A DNA stretch of 8,721 nucleotides from Candidatus Sulfopaludibacter sp. SbA3 (GTDB taxonomy: Bacteria > Acidobacteriota > Terriglobia > Bryobacterales > Bryobacteraceae): positions 1 to 8,721 of the forward strand of contig CAMDKT010000225.1 of the NCBI GenBank assembly GCA_945900935.1, written 5' to 3'. The notes below the pieces were generated by a model that was given only the letters and a program-made list of their open reading frames with translations, had not been told where the DNA came from and did no database searches. Shown here piece by piece: positions 1 through 8,347 of this stretch. Made by a program: the position numbers and the translations under genes. How positions within the stretch are numbered: position 1 is the stretch's first letter; the number at the start of each line of letters is the position of its first letter.

Positions 1-317
1 AGCGCCAGGCCGAAGGCGTAGTTGTCTTCCGACGTCTTCAATTGCGGCGACTCTCGTTCCAGCCGCTGCCGGCACATGTTGGCATGCAACCTCGCGGCAT
101 GGGCGATTGACAGGTCGCTCCCTTTGCCGGCTTCGTCGAAGGACGGCAACGCGCCTTGGAACTCTCTTTTATGAAATAGTTTCATGGCCTTATCGAAGGC
201 ATTCAACTGCTGATTTACGGGGGGCGCTTTCACTGGAGTGGGCTTGGAAATTGGAGTGGGCTTAGAAATGGGAGCCTCCTGATTACTCGTCGATTTCCTC
301 ATTTTCGCCTTGGGCAT
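1..317 (-). CDS. TPR-like protein, N-terminal part (runs off the left edge)
   Basis: The frame is open from an ATG at 317-315 to the window edge, giving 105 residues; the C-terminal part is missing. The first ~36 residues are a low-complexity Lys/Pro/Thr-rich segment containing the hexapeptide ISKPTP twice, with no signal peptide. From about residue 38 there is a helical region (QQLNAFDKAMKLFHKREFQ, then AARLHANMCRQRLE, then EDNYAFGLALA) with the small/large residue spacing of tetratricopeptide helices. I infer a scaffold for protein-protein contacts; no catalytic motif is visible. It lies 72 bp downstream of the unknown coiled-coil gene on the same strand. That gap is AT-richer than its surroundings, so the gene may have its own promoter, though I could not fix -35/-10 boxes, and the ribosome site is weak. 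The TPR assignment is by pattern only; that this is a real gene is fairly sure from the long open frame and its composition. Confidence 0.65.
   Translation of the reverse strand, partial: MPKAKMRKSTSNQEAPISKPTPISKPTPVKAPPVNQQLNAFDKAMKLFHKREFQGALPSFDEAGKGSDLSIAHAARLHANMCRQRLERESPQLKTSEDNYAFGLA
234..269 (-). repeat. 18-bp tandem duplication inside the TPR-like gene
   Basis: Two adjacent 18-bp units (234-251 and 252-269) differ at a single base (G at 246, A at 264). On the coding strand each encodes ISKPTP, so the copy number changes the linker by exactly six residues without disturbing the frame. The substitution is synonymous (AAG codon context unchanged, TCC versus TCT serine). Confidence 0.85.
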
Positions 318-389
318 GGATCACCACTATAGATGATCTGAATGAACTTCTGTTGCAGACCAATTTCTTATTATCAAACAAATCTTTTC

Positions 390-1076
390 TTAAAGCAGGA
401 AGAAGAGACTCAGCCTCCGCACGCCGATCCGCTCAAACAACCGCCGGTCCAGGAAACTCTTCTCCAACATAGTCAATTCCGCGGCGGATAAACGGCTTCG
501 GTGCGGACGTAATTCTCCATCCAGATCCTGTCGCGCCGACAGCAGTTCCGCTTCCGTTTGCGCCGCCCGCGCCTGCGCCAAAATCTTTTCCTCAATCACG
601 CTCAGGTGCTGTTCCAACTCTTCCAGATTCTGATGACGCGCCTCAAAATCATCGACGATCGCCCGCACCGCCTGGGCCTGCGTCGTAAACCCGCGCGCCT
701 CCAACTCCGGAATTCGGCTCTCCAACTCCTTCCGCAACTGTTCATTCGGCAGCGACTCCTCCGCCGTCGGCCCGGCCTTTCGTTGCGGCCGGTTGTTCAG
801 CAACTCCTCAGCCGCCTTCGTCACCGCTTGCGCACAGTAGGAGAGCGAGTTCACCTGTTGCGCCGTCTTCTTTTTCCGCGCGCGGTATTTTTCAAAGGCA
901 TCGTCGATACCGCGCAGCACGGCCTCCAGCGGCACGCCTGTGTTCTTCCAGGCTTCCGCCAGAGCCCAGTCCAGCGGCGACATAAGGAACAGGCTGGTGC
1001 CGCGCGCCCGCTGAAAATGCTCCTCGATCTCAGTGAAGTAGTTGAAGTAGTTCCCGGCCCAGGAGGCTTCGCTCAT
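390..1076 (-). CDS. Conserved coiled-coil protein of unknown function, coupled to coaX
   Basis: This encodes 228 residues from the ATG at 1076-1074, which overlaps the coaX stop codon in an ATGA junction; a TTG further upstream (1094) is a less likely start. Residues ~9-80 form a conserved-looking block (NYFNYFTEIEEHFQRARGT, then SPLDWALAEAWKNTGVPLEAVLRGID). I recall this as a hypothetical protein in acidobacteria and other bacteria, but I know of no assigned function. Residues ~80-115 are a hydrophilic linker. Residues ~115-205 are Glu/Leu/Ala-rich with heptad-like spacing and should form a long coiled coil. The tail ends in a hydrophobic LSLFFLL. There is no signal peptide or clear membrane segment, so it is probably cytoplasmic. 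It is the last gene of the tight valS-nadC-birA-coaX run, so it should be made together with CoaX; a functional link is inference only. Confidence 0.85.
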   Translation of the reverse strand: MSEASWAGNYFNYFTEIEEHFQRARGTSLFLMSPLDWALAEAWKNTGVPLEAVLRGIDDAFEKYRARKKKTAQQVNSLSYCAQAVTKAAEELLNNRPQRKAGPTAEESLPNEQLRKELESRIPELEARGFTTQAQAVRAIVDDFEARHQNLEELEQHLSVIEEKILAQARAAQTEAELLSARQDLDGELRPHRSRLSAAELTMLEKSFLDRRLFERIGVRRLSLFFLL

Positions 1077-1840
1077 TTCCCCAAACGCTCCCAAATCAGC
1101 CGCAAACCCGTCAACGTCAGGTCTTCATCCACATGTTGAATCAGCCGCGACCCTTCCCGGATCAGCGCCGCGTTGCCGCCTGTGGCGATCAGTTTCGTGT
1201 CCGGCCCCAGCTCCGCGATCAGCCGCTCCAGAATGCCGTCGATCATCCCCAATGAGCCATAGTACAAGCCGCTCTGGATGCTGCCCATCGTATTCGTCCC
1301 GATCAGCTTTTCCGGCGCAGCGAAGTTCACCATCGGCAACAGCGCCGTCTTCGAAAACAGGCCGCTGATGGCCATCCCGATCCCGGCGCAAATCAAGCCG
1401 CCGCGATACTCCCCCTCGCGGGAGATCACATCGAACGTTATGGCCGTGCCCAGATCCACCACCACCGCCGGACCGCCGTACAGTTGCCACGCCGCCACGC
1501 CGTTCACCACGCGGTCGGCACCCACTTCGCGCGGATTGTCGTAGAGGACGCGGATGCCCAGGTCCGTCTCCGCCGTTACGAAAACCGCCTCCCGCTGGAA
1601 GTACTTCCGCACCATCTCGGCCAGGATCGGATTGATCACCGGCACCACGCTGGAGATGATGATCCCGCCGGCGCTTTCCAGTTCCAGGCCGCTCAGCGAG
1701 AAAAGATTCCGCAGCAGAATGCCCCATTCGTCCACTGTTTGCTCGCGAATGGTGCGCAGGCGCCAGCGCCATGTCAGTTGATCGCCGCGAAACGAGCCGA
1801 TGGTGATATTCGTGTTTCCGACATCGAGTGCGAGTAGCAT
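1073..1840 (-). CDS. coaX: Type III pantothenate kinase
   Basis: It phosphorylates pantothenate to 4'-phosphopantothenate with ATP, the first step of coenzyme A synthesis, in the cytoplasm. The 255-residue length is normal for the family. Visible ASKHA-fold motifs in order are DVGNTN (residues 6-11, phosphate 1), SSVVP (63-67), YDNPREVGADR (100-110, with the catalytic Asp at 109), DLGTAIT (129-135, phosphate 2), GGLICAGI (147-154), the SIQSG segment (~187-191) and TGGN (220-223, nucleotide contact). Type III enzymes resist feedback by CoA and typically need a monovalent cation. The start is the ATG at 1840-1838, three bases after the birA stop, with a weak GGAAAA ribosome site. Its TGA overlaps the next gene's ATG. 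No key residue appears to be missing. The identification is secure. Confidence 0.97.
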   Translation of the reverse strand: MLLALDVGNTNITIGSFRGDQLTWRWRLRTIREQTVDEWGILLRNLFSLSGLELESAGGIIISSVVPVINPILAEMVRKYFQREAVFVTAETDLGIRVLYDNPREVGADRVVNGVAAWQLYGGPAVVVDLGTAITFDVISREGEYRGGLICAGIGMAISGLFSKTALLPMVNFAAPEKLIGTNTMGSIQSGLYYGSLGMIDGILERLIAELGPDTKLIATGGNAALIREGSRLIQHVDEDLTLTGLRLIWERLGK

Positions 1841-1843
1841 ATT

Positions 1844-2590
1844 CTAGTTTTCCGGACGAACCCCGCCAGCCAAAATGATATGCCTTCGGCCATCGTCGCC
1901 GTCAAGCAGCAGATACCCGTCGGCGGTCAACCCGGCCGTCGTTCCCGTTAGCAAATTGCCAGGCAAGTCGACCTGCACGCGCCGTCCGCGGGCGTAACTC
2001 GACTGCGCTGTGAACAGCGCCAGCACCGGCCCGCTGCCTTCCGTTTCCAACAGATTCACCATGCGGTCCACGCCCCCCGCCACCGCGCACAGCAGTTCCT
2101 CGCGCGAATGCGAGCGCCCCGTCGCCAGCCGCAAACTCGTCGCAATCGCTCCCAAATCCGGGGGCAGGGAAGCGTGATTCACGTTAATGCCGATCCCCGC
2201 CAGAACACGATCACCGTCGAGCTGCGTGAGTATTCCTGCGCACTTACGCGGACCGATCAGCAAGTCATTCGGCCAGCGCAAATCCGGCTGCGCGTCGCAG
2301 ACTTGCGATATCGCCTCCTGCACCGCCAGCCCCAGCGCCAGTGTCACAACCGGCAGCAACTCCGCCGCCAGCCGCGGCCTCAACACGATCGTAAAGTACA
2401 GGCCGCTATCGGGTTCGGAATGCCAGACGTGCCCATGCCGCCCCTGTCCGGCCGACTGTTCATTGGCGATCACGATGGCACCAGGAGCGCGAATCGCCGC
2501 AGCCGCGGTCATCGTCGACCCAAGTGTTTCGTAGTAATCGACGCGCCGACCGGGCAGCGCGGTTCGTACGCGCGCAATGTCGAAGCTCAT
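1844..2590 (-). CDS. birA: Biotin--[acetyl-CoA-carboxylase] ligase, monofunctional (no DNA-binding domain)
   Basis: It activates biotin to biotinyl-5'-AMP and attaches it to the biotin carrier lysine of acetyl-CoA carboxylase and related enzymes. I chose the ATG at 2590-2588, giving 248 residues. The frame stays open upstream for 56 more codons, but that stretch lies inside nadC and is not ligase-like. Motifs are GSTM (24-27, the usual STN position), AGQGRHGHVW (47-56, the GRGRxGRxW biotin/AMP loop), RWPND (105-109), KCAGIL (116-121, with the conserved lysine) and GIGINVN (132-138). A C-terminal SH3-like cap covers ~200-248. The N-terminal winged helix of E. coli-type BirA is absent, so it should not act as a biotin operon repressor. 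Its start overlaps the nadC stop as ATGA and its own stop is 3 bp from coaX. Confidence 0.96.
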   Translation of the reverse strand: MSFDIARVRTALPGRRVDYYETLGSTMTAAAAIRAPGAIVIANEQSAGQGRHGHVWHSEPDSGLYFTIVLRPRLAAELLPVVTLALGLAVQEAISQVCDAQPDLRWPNDLLIGPRKCAGILTQLDGDRVLAGIGINVNHASLPPDLGAIATSLRLATGRSHSREELLCAVAGGVDRMVNLLETEGSGPVLALFTAQSSYARGRRVQVDLPGNLLTGTTAGLTADGYLLLDGDDGRRHIILAGGVRPEN

Positions 2591-3444
2591 GCCGTCTCGA
2601 GCGAAACGCGAAAGTTTATATCGACTGCAACAGCCGAATGCGTCAACGCGCCTACCGAAATAAAATTCGCCCCGGTGGTCGCGTATTCGCGCAGTTTTTC
2701 CAGCCGCATGCCGCCGGAAAGTTCGACTGTCGCCCGTCCGGCGATAAACCGGATCCACTCCGCTGCTTCGTCCGGCGACAGGTTATCGAGCAGCAGATGG
2801 TCCGCGTCAAACGTCAACGCCTCCTCCAACTCTCCGCGCGTCCGCACTTCGATCTCCACGTTGACGCCCGCCGGCACTCCGGCTGCGCGCACGCGCTCCA
2901 ATGCCTGCCGCACGCCCCCGGCCGCGGTGATGTGGTTGTTCTTGATCAACACGGCGTCGAAGAGTCCCAGCCGGTGATTGATGGCGCCCCCGCAGGAGGT
3001 CGCCCACTTCTCCAGCCGACGCAGTCCCGGCGTGGTCTTGCGCGTGTCCAGGATCTTGCAGCCCGTGCCCGCCACGGCGTCGGCATGTGTCCGTGTGTGC
3101 GTCGCGATGCCGCTCAGCCGCTGCTGGAAATTCAGTGCCACACGCTCGCCGGTGAGCAGCGTGCGCGCCAATCCGCGAACGGTTGCCAGCACATCGCCGG
3201 CCGCCGCCCGCTCCCCGCTGTGAATATGGATCCCCAGGAAGTCCACGCCTCCCATCTCGCCAAATACAAGCTCAATTAATTCCACCCCGCACACCGTCAT
3301 CGGCTGCCGCGCGATGAACCGGCCCGTCGCCATCAGGTCCGCATCCACCGTCGCATTCGTGGTGATGTCTCCCGAGCCAATGTCCTCAGCCAGAGCCCGC
3401 CGCACAACGTCCGCAATCTCCGGATGGCGTAGATCGATTTCCAT
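2587..3444 (-). CDS. nadC: Nicotinate-nucleotide pyrophosphorylase (quinolinate phosphoribosyltransferase)
   Basis: It converts quinolinate and PRPP to nicotinate mononucleotide, CO2 and pyrophosphate, the entry from de novo synthesis into the NAD pathway. The 285-residue length is typical. Motifs are EDIGSGDITT (20-29), the helix RTLLTGERVALNFQQRLSGI (94-113), DTRKTTPGLR (133-142) with PRPP/quinolinate-binding Arg and Lys, GGAINHRLGL (152-161), VEIEVRT (196-202), LLLDNLSP (218-225), SGG (243-245) and ISVGALTHS (262-270). The ATG at 3444-3442 follows the valS stop by 2 bp, and the TGA stop overlaps the birA ATG. nadA and nadB are not in this window, so quinolinate must be made from genes elsewhere. 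Nothing seems truncated or missing. Confidence 0.97.
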   Translation of the reverse strand: MEIDLRHPEIADVVRRALAEDIGSGDITTNATVDADLMATGRFIARQPMTVCGVELIELVFGEMGGVDFLGIHIHSGERAAAGDVLATVRGLARTLLTGERVALNFQQRLSGIATHTRTHADAVAGTGCKILDTRKTTPGLRRLEKWATSCGGAINHRLGLFDAVLIKNNHITAAGGVRQALERVRAAGVPAGVNVEIEVRTRGELEEALTFDADHLLLDNLSPDEAAEWIRFIAGRATVELSGGMRLEKLREYATTGANFISVGALTHSAVAVDINFRVSLETA

Positions 3445-3446
3445 AC

Positions 3447-6113
<2,667 letters not shown>

Positions 6114-6124
6114 GTGAGGAATCT

Positions 6125-6142
6125 TCCAGTTTAGCAACTGGA
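6125..6142 (-). promoter_or_regulatory. Perfect hairpin abutting the valS ribosome-binding site
   Basis: Read on the minus strand this is TCCAGTT-GCTA-AACTGGA, a perfect 7-bp stem with a 4-base loop. The 3' arm contains the first three bases (GGA) of the Shine-Dalgarno sequence GGAAGA (plus-strand 6122-6127), which lies 8 bases before the valS ATG. When folded, it would partly hide the ribosome site. The perfect symmetry is seen directly; a role in translational control is inference. It might be an RNA hairpin, a protein operator or chance. Confidence 0.45.
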
Positions 6143-6176
6143 CGGGATGGGATGGCTTTTTCGGGTCCACCCGCCG

Positions 6177-6202
6177 CCGGAATGAACTACCGGAATAAAC
6201 TA
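6177..6202. repeat. 13-bp tandem repeat in the valS upstream region
   Basis: CCGGAATGAACTA (6177-6189) is followed directly by CCGGAATAAACTA (6190-6202), identical at 12 of 13 bases. The second unit contains the TAG stop of the nuclease remnant (6202-6200 on the minus strand). It looks like a small local duplication at the pseudogene end. A paired operator for valS is possible but unsupported. Confidence 0.6.
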
Positions 6203-6801
6203 ATTGATGCAGTCTTCGAGCGTCAAGGCCGTGAGTACGCGAATGCTCCACCGATCAAGGGTGTCGGTTTCGGCCGCCGCTATCCGTTCCTGCGCCCATT
6301 GCGGCAATTCACCAAATCGGGCGGTCAGCAAATGTGTAAGGGCGCGATGAACCCCTCTCCTCTCTCCCTCGTCCATTATCAGTTCTTCCATCGTCATATC
6401 GCTCCGAACCTCAACGAAGCCCACTCAATAAGATCATTTGGTCCGGCAGGCTCCGATCACCGGTCGCTACCAGCCTCCGCCATGCTTCGGCCAACTCGGC
6501 CGGCGTAACCGCCATCAGCGCCGTCCATGGGAACAGTGCCCGCCGTCCCATCGCCAGAATGCGTCTGCAAATAGCTCCGGCAAGGCAGTTTGTACTTCGC
6601 GATGATCGCCCTCACATAGTCGAGTTGCCAGTCCAGTACCTCGTCCCGATACCGCGAAACCGCTTCAAAATGAATGAGGAACTCCTCGCCCGGCTGCCGG
6701 CACCGGTACAGCCTATCAGCCCGCGGCGTGGACAGATTCAACTCCCGATCCAGCGACTGCACTTCCATCACGGCGTGTCCGGCCACCGCCAAAATTCTCA
6801 C
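6200..6801 (-). pseudogene. Decayed Rpn-family (PD-(D/E)XK, transposase-like) nuclease gene
   Basis: Three pieces of one protein family lie in order but in three frames. Piece 1 (6801-~6568) reads MEVQSLDRELNLST, then RADRLYRCRQPGEEFLIHFE, then KYKLPCRSYL, the nuclease core with its conserved acidic strand. Piece 2 (~6536-6414, shifted by one) reads LFPWTALMAVTPAELAEAW and ends DQMILLSGLR before TGA. Piece 3 (~6418-6200, shifted again) has MEELIMDEGERRGVHRAL, then LTARFGELPQWAQERIAAAE and TLDRWSIRVLTALTLEDCIN, the usual Rpn/DUF4351-type C-terminus. About 40-50 residues expected between pieces 1 and 2 are absent, and the first ~20 residues are lost. The remnant's frame starts only 6 bases after the phosphatase stop and is in phase with it. 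Rpn proteins are mobile-DNA-related nucleases that spread by recombination; this copy must be inactive. The family call is from remembered consensus; the frame breaks are seen directly, but sequencing error has not been excluded. Confidence 0.75.
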
Positions 6802-6807
6802 CGAAAC

Positions 6808-7587
6808 CTACGGCCGCAGCGCATTCCATTTCTTAGCCAAATCAAAACCTACCGATCGCTCCCACGATCCATACATCGGATTCGGCAGCACGAACCACTT
6901 CGTGCCCCACATCGGCTCGTAGAATTTCCGCAGTTTGGTCCGCTCGTCCACAGCGTCCGGAACCGCCGTGAAATCGTTGAAGTCGTCGCCAATCAGCAGC
7001 AGGATGCGAAACCGCCCGGCCACCGCGCTCCTGCGGTCCGTCTTGTTACTGCCGGCGGTCTTGCAAAGCAAACGGTCCGGCGCATACGGAATACCCAAGT
7101 GTTTCAGGACCTTCACCGTCGGGTCCGCAGCATCCGCCGGATTGCAAACCCGGTTCGTAATGTAGTGCGGTGCCACGCCCTTCAATAGCGCCGCATGCAG
7201 AAAGGCGACAGCGCCCGGAACCGCGCCCGCCCTCGCCTCTTTCACCCAGGCGGTCCACCCTTCCTCGGTGTAGCCTTGCCCCGTCCGCATCACCTGGACC
7301 TGCGCCGATGAGTTATCCAGCACGGTTTCATCCAGATCCAAAATAACCGCCGGCGGCAGCGCGCGAAAGTCATTAGTTTGCTCATAGGCCGCCGTCCAGT
7401 GCGGATCCGCCAACGCCGCCGTCAAGGCCATTCCCGCCGCGCGGTAAGTTTGTGTCGCCAAGGCGCCAAACTCCGCGGACGTCTGGACCCACAAAGTGGC
7501 GTTCAAATTCGCCTCCGGCCGCGGAGCCGCTGGCTGCGCCGTCACCGCGAACACGCCCATCAACACCAACAACACAATTCGAAGCAT
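6808..7587 (-). CDS. Secreted HAD acid phosphatase / 5'-nucleotidase, lipoprotein e(P4) family
   Basis: This is a class B/e(P4)-type HAD phosphomonoesterase, expected to act outside the inner membrane on nucleotides or other phosphate esters. From the ATG at 7587-7585 it has 259 residues. A signal peptide MLRIVLLVLMGVFAVTA (1-17) is followed by QPAAP, with a likely cut after VTA. Unlike e(P4) itself there is no lipobox cysteine, so it should be soluble or periplasmic. HAD motifs are DLDETVLDN (84-92, nucleophile Asp84 and Asp86), ITNR (143-146), Lys182 in NKTDRR, and IGDDFNDF (199-206). The family tail LPNPMYGSWE (234-243) is intact. The frame continues 43 codons upstream to another ATG (7716), but that would bury the signal peptide. 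There is no Shine-Dalgarno sequence; instead a dispersed repeat ends two bases before the ATG. A nuclease pseudogene follows. The function is clear to family; the exact substrate is unknown. Confidence 0.88.
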   Translation of the reverse strand: MLRIVLLVLMGVFAVTAQPAAPRPEANLNATLWVQTSAEFGALATQTYRAAGMALTAALADPHWTAAYEQTNDFRALPPAVILDLDETVLDNSSAQVQVMRTGQGYTEEGWTAWVKEARAGAVPGAVAFLHAALLKGVAPHYITNRVCNPADAADPTVKVLKHLGIPYAPDRLLCKTAGSNKTDRRSAVAGRFRILLLIGDDFNDFTAVPDAVDERTKLRKFYEPMWGTKWFVLPNPMYGSWERSVGFDLAKKWNALRP

Positions 7588-7589
7588 AC

Positions 7590-7630
7590 GCGGAGGATAC
7601 CAAAACGAAAGCGGGGACCGATTGCCCCCG
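7590..7630 (-). repeat. Dispersed hairpin repeat, copy A (abuts the phosphatase start)
   Basis: This matches copy B (8283-8324) at about 38 of 42 positions: three substitutions and one single-base gap. Both are in the same orientation. Read on the minus strand it has a short GC stem (CGGGG/CCCCG, 7630-7626 with 7616-7612, 9-base loop), then a T-rich tract TTTCGTTTT, then GGTATCCTCCGC ending two bases before the phosphatase ATG. It resembles an intrinsic terminator, placed oddly just upstream of a start codon. TGGTATCCT also resembles an extended -10 box and would put a transcript start at or near the ATG. That reading is speculative. Confidence 0.75.
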
Positions 7631-7634
7631 GTTC

Positions 7635-7650
7635 GATGCGAGATCGCATC
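7635..7650. repeat. Perfect inverted repeat beside repeat copy A
   Basis: GATGCGAGATCGCATC is a perfect 16-base near-palindrome (7-bp arms GATGCGA/TCGCATC around GA). It lies five bases beyond copy A, between the divergent phosphatase and regulator genes. Copy B has no equivalent, so it is not part of the shared repeat core. It could be an operator for either flanking gene or a second hairpin; the symmetry alone is observed. Confidence 0.5.
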
Positions 7651-7706
7651 ACTTCGCCGCACCAATGGTCGAGCCGCCACCAGCCGCTCTTTTTCGGCAG
7701 TCGTGA

Positions 7707-7889
7707 TATCTGACATCTCATCTGCTGCAATTTAATGCTGAGCAAGAAGTCTCCATCTACGAAGGTTCTGGACGAGGAAATCGTATTGGGACGGCCACGC
7801 CGGAACGCAAGTGCTATGTTCCGTTGCTAAAGCGATTTCGGGCAGAATTAAAGGAATTGTGGAGGAAAGAAAATGAAGGCGACAGTTAA
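7707..7889 (+). other. Regulator upstream region with a possible toxin-gene remnant
   Basis: The plus-strand frame is open from 7707 to a TAA at 7887-7889, overlapping the start of the regulator gene by 17 bases. There is no good start codon. Its last part reads YEGSGRGNRIG and then LLKRFRAELKELWRKENEGD. This weakly recalls the end of TumE/DUF6516 toxins (RGKGDHRH motif, then an amphipathic C-terminal helix overlapping the antitoxin gene). The expected upstream body of such a toxin is absent. A second frame ends in TGA exactly overlapping the regulator ATG but resembles nothing I know. I regard the remnant idea as weak. Otherwise the 7631-7872 stretch shows only the inverted repeat and the regulator's ribosome site. 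Confidence 0.2.
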
Positions 7890-8247
7890 GGTTGGTGTTG
7901 GCACGGTGGAGGAGTTCTTTGAGCGGTCGCTGAACCGTGCTCGAAAGCTGGATCGTGGCGAACGCCTAACTCCTGAAATGCGTCTCACGTTCGAGGACCC
8001 GGCTGATCTGATTCGAGCAACGACGTTAAAGCGTGTGGAGATTATTCACACGGTCCGAAAGCATTCGGCGGCGGTATCCGAGCTTGCGAGACTACTTCAT
8101 CGCGACCGCGCCGCCGTTGATAGGGACGTGAAGGTGCTTGAATCACTCGGTCTGGTGAAGACGGATTGGGAAACGAATCCCGGCCATGGACGGCGCAAGA
8201 TTGTTCGGCCGCTTGCCGCCAAATACGAACTCGTTGCGACGATTTGA
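7873..8247 (+). CDS. Winged-helix DNA-binding protein, HVO_A0114-like (antitoxin-type regulator)
   Basis: This encodes 124 residues, with a strong ribosome site (GGAGGA at 7861-7866, 6 bases before the ATG). Residues 1-12 form a beta strand with GTVEEFFERSLNRARKLDRGE after it, then LTFEDPADLIR (38-48), typical of the HVO_A0114 family N-terminus. Residues ~52-92 form a helix-turn-helix (TLKRVEIIHTVRKH, SELARLLHRDRAAVDRDVKV), and VKTDWETNPGHGRRKIVRP (95-113) forms the wing. Such proteins often pair with a TumE/DUF6516 toxin encoded just upstream, as antitoxin and autoregulator. Here no intact partner is seen, so it may be an orphan antitoxin or an independent repressor. It is the only convincing plus-strand gene. 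The DNA-binding role is well supported; targets are unknown. Confidence 0.82.
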   Translation: MKATVKVGVGTVEEFFERSLNRARKLDRGERLTPEMRLTFEDPADLIRATTLKRVEIIHTVRKHSAAVSELARLLHRDRAAVDRDVKVLESLGLVKTDWETNPGHGRRKIVRPLAAKYELVATI

Positions 8248-8282
8248 AGACGGCGACAAGTAAGGCTGAGAGATGGACGCCG

Positions 8283-8324
8283 GCGGAGGATACCAAAATA
8301 AAAGCGGGGAGCGATTGGCCCCCG
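8283..8324 (-). repeat. Dispersed hairpin repeat, copy B
   Basis: This is the second copy of the element at 7590-7630, in the same orientation. Shared blocks are GCGGAGGATACCAAAA, AAAGCGGGGA, CGATTG and CCCCCG (plus strand). It lies between the converging regulator gene and the broken gene at the right edge. The strong conservation of the non-hairpin block next to the T tract suggests more than a simple terminator. Confidence 0.75.
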
Positions 8325-8325
8325 C
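8295..8325 (-). terminator. Intrinsic terminator-like hairpin and T tract
   Basis: On the minus strand GCGGGG (8325-8320) pairs with CCCCGC (8309-8304) across a 10-base loop, followed directly by TTTTATTTT (8303-8295). It lies 22 bases after the TAA of the minus-strand coding fragment ending at 8348, where a Rho-independent terminator is expected. It forms most of repeat copy B. Confidence 0.6.
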
Positions 8326-8347
8326 GCGTTCAAAAACGAGTCGCCGC

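Noticed and set aside
318..389. A possible promoter in the AT-richer gap before the TPR-like gene (TATAGT on the minus strand).
   Set aside because: No acceptable -35 box at a normal distance could be fixed, so it is not listed as a feature.
558..1139. Long plus-strand open frames opposite the operon (for example 558-1139, 2108-2977, 4806-5477).
   Set aside because: They are Arg/Pro/His-rich mirror frames of well-supported minus-strand genes in GC-rich DNA, without motifs or ribosome sites.
2591..2758. An upstream start giving a 304-residue BirA with a possible extra N-terminal domain.
   Set aside because: The extra 56 codons lie wholly within nadC out of frame and are Arg-rich shadow sequence; the ATGA junction start yields a standard ligase.
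6142..6199. A T-box-like GGGTGGACCCG in the valS leader (minus strand).
   Set aside because: It does not match the T-box core TGGNACCGCG, and the 86-bp leader is too short for a specifier stem plus antiterminator; the resemblance looks accidental.
6114..6251. An N-terminal extension of ValRS by 46 residues in the same open frame.
   Set aside because: It overlaps the nuclease remnant and leader, has no family resemblance, and the ATG at 6113 has a well-placed Shine-Dalgarno and a typical ValRS start.
7588..7716. A longer phosphatase beginning at the ATG at 7716.
   Set aside because: It would translate through the dispersed repeat and place the signal peptide 43 residues inside the protein. 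It is kept only as an alternative because the shorter form lacks a ribosome site.
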